From: Corynebacterium matruchotii
GTDB taxonomy: Bacteria; Actinomycetota; Actinomycetes; Mycobacteriales; Mycobacteriaceae
Reading direction: 5' to 3'
DNA length: 64,000 bases
Assembly: GCF_011612265.2 (NCBI RefSeq)
Contig: NZ_CP050134.2
Span: 2,480,001-2,544,000, forward strand
Shown: piece after piece, positions 63,930 to 64,000 of the stretch
How the letters are laid out: each line of letters starts with the position of its first letter
Position numbering within the stretch: the stretch's first letter is position 1
Program-made: the position numbers and the translations under genes
The notes under the pieces: generated by a model
Told to the model about the DNA's origin: nothing
What the model saw: the letters and a program-made list of their open reading frames with translations, nothing else
Database searches by the model: none

Positions 63930-64000
63930 AGGCAAAGGTATAAATGTAAACAGCCTCGAACCCCACACCACAACCCCCGCGCTGTAATGCGCACTGTAAT

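Overview
The window reads as chromosomal DNA of a moderately GC-rich Corynebacteriales member, most likely Corynebacterium. The basis is gene content and order: a lysC-asd operon with an internal start for the small aspartokinase subunit, a C. glutamicum-like leuA and aspT, murT-gatD, recR, YbaB and dnaX, the arabinogalactan genes wzm/wzt/glfT1, an MMPL lipid transporter, and many genes whose start codon lies 6-8 nt after a -10 box (leaderless mRNAs). I do not name a species.

Layout. 1-5.1 kb: catalase (cut by the window edge), a GNAT enzyme, asd and lysC, and a DMT-type membrane protein. 5.2-9.6 kb: a GT-C membrane protein, repeat array A, then leuA preceded by a leucine-rich leader peptide and hairpins. 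9.6-13.6 kb: a DnaQ-like/BRCT protein without catalytic acids, murT-gatD and recR. 13.6-20.3 kb: array B, YbaB, dnaX with a very long tail, a SUFU-like protein, aspT, SRP RNA and tRNA-Ser(GGA). 20.7-26.7 kb: a lone adenine methyltransferase, glutamyl-Q tRNA(Asp) synthetase, array C, a DUF559-type nuclease-like protein, and a convergent yhhQ/tgt pair that points to queuosine-base salvage. 26.8-37.6 kb: GNAT, two YwqG-type proteins, a hydrolase, array D with an IS3 remnant, an MMPL transporter, tRNA-Ser(CGA), CsbD, tadA and its partner, tyrA, and an M23-GH25 wall hydrolase. 37.6-43 kb: two identical tRNA-Arg(ACG) genes enclose arrays E and F and a large flavin/Fe-S dehydrogenase; tRNA-Ser(GCT) follows. 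43-49 kb: the aminotransferase pat and a membrane/lipid operon (holin-like protein, esterase, DUF2156 aminoacyl-PG synthase, lipase). 49-50.5 kb: a degenerate AT-rich stretch with one XRE regulator. 50.5-55 kb: a coiled-coil protein, tRNA-Ser(TGA), quinone oxidoreductase, a lysine-less cysteine-desulfurase-like protein, and the galactan exporter wzm-wzt. 55-64 kb: GNAT, a two-module NIS siderophore synthetase and a Mn/Zn ABC importer lie between wzt and glfT1.

Two undescribed repeat systems stand out. First, six intergenic arrays (A-F) hold about 30 units of a dyad-symmetric element: inverted arms with core CTAAGCATGG/CCATGCTTAG, start-to-start distance almost always 65-66 or 55 nt. In 16 units a CCWGG lies exactly at the centre. 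Distances between neighbouring units cluster near 50, 59, 70, 81 and 93 nt, close to whole helical turns. Second, a 12-mer GCTTNNCGACGC occurs at least 25 times on both strands where well under one is expected, mostly between genes and sometimes as hairpin-forming inverted pairs, resembling DNA uptake or architectural sequences in other bacteria.
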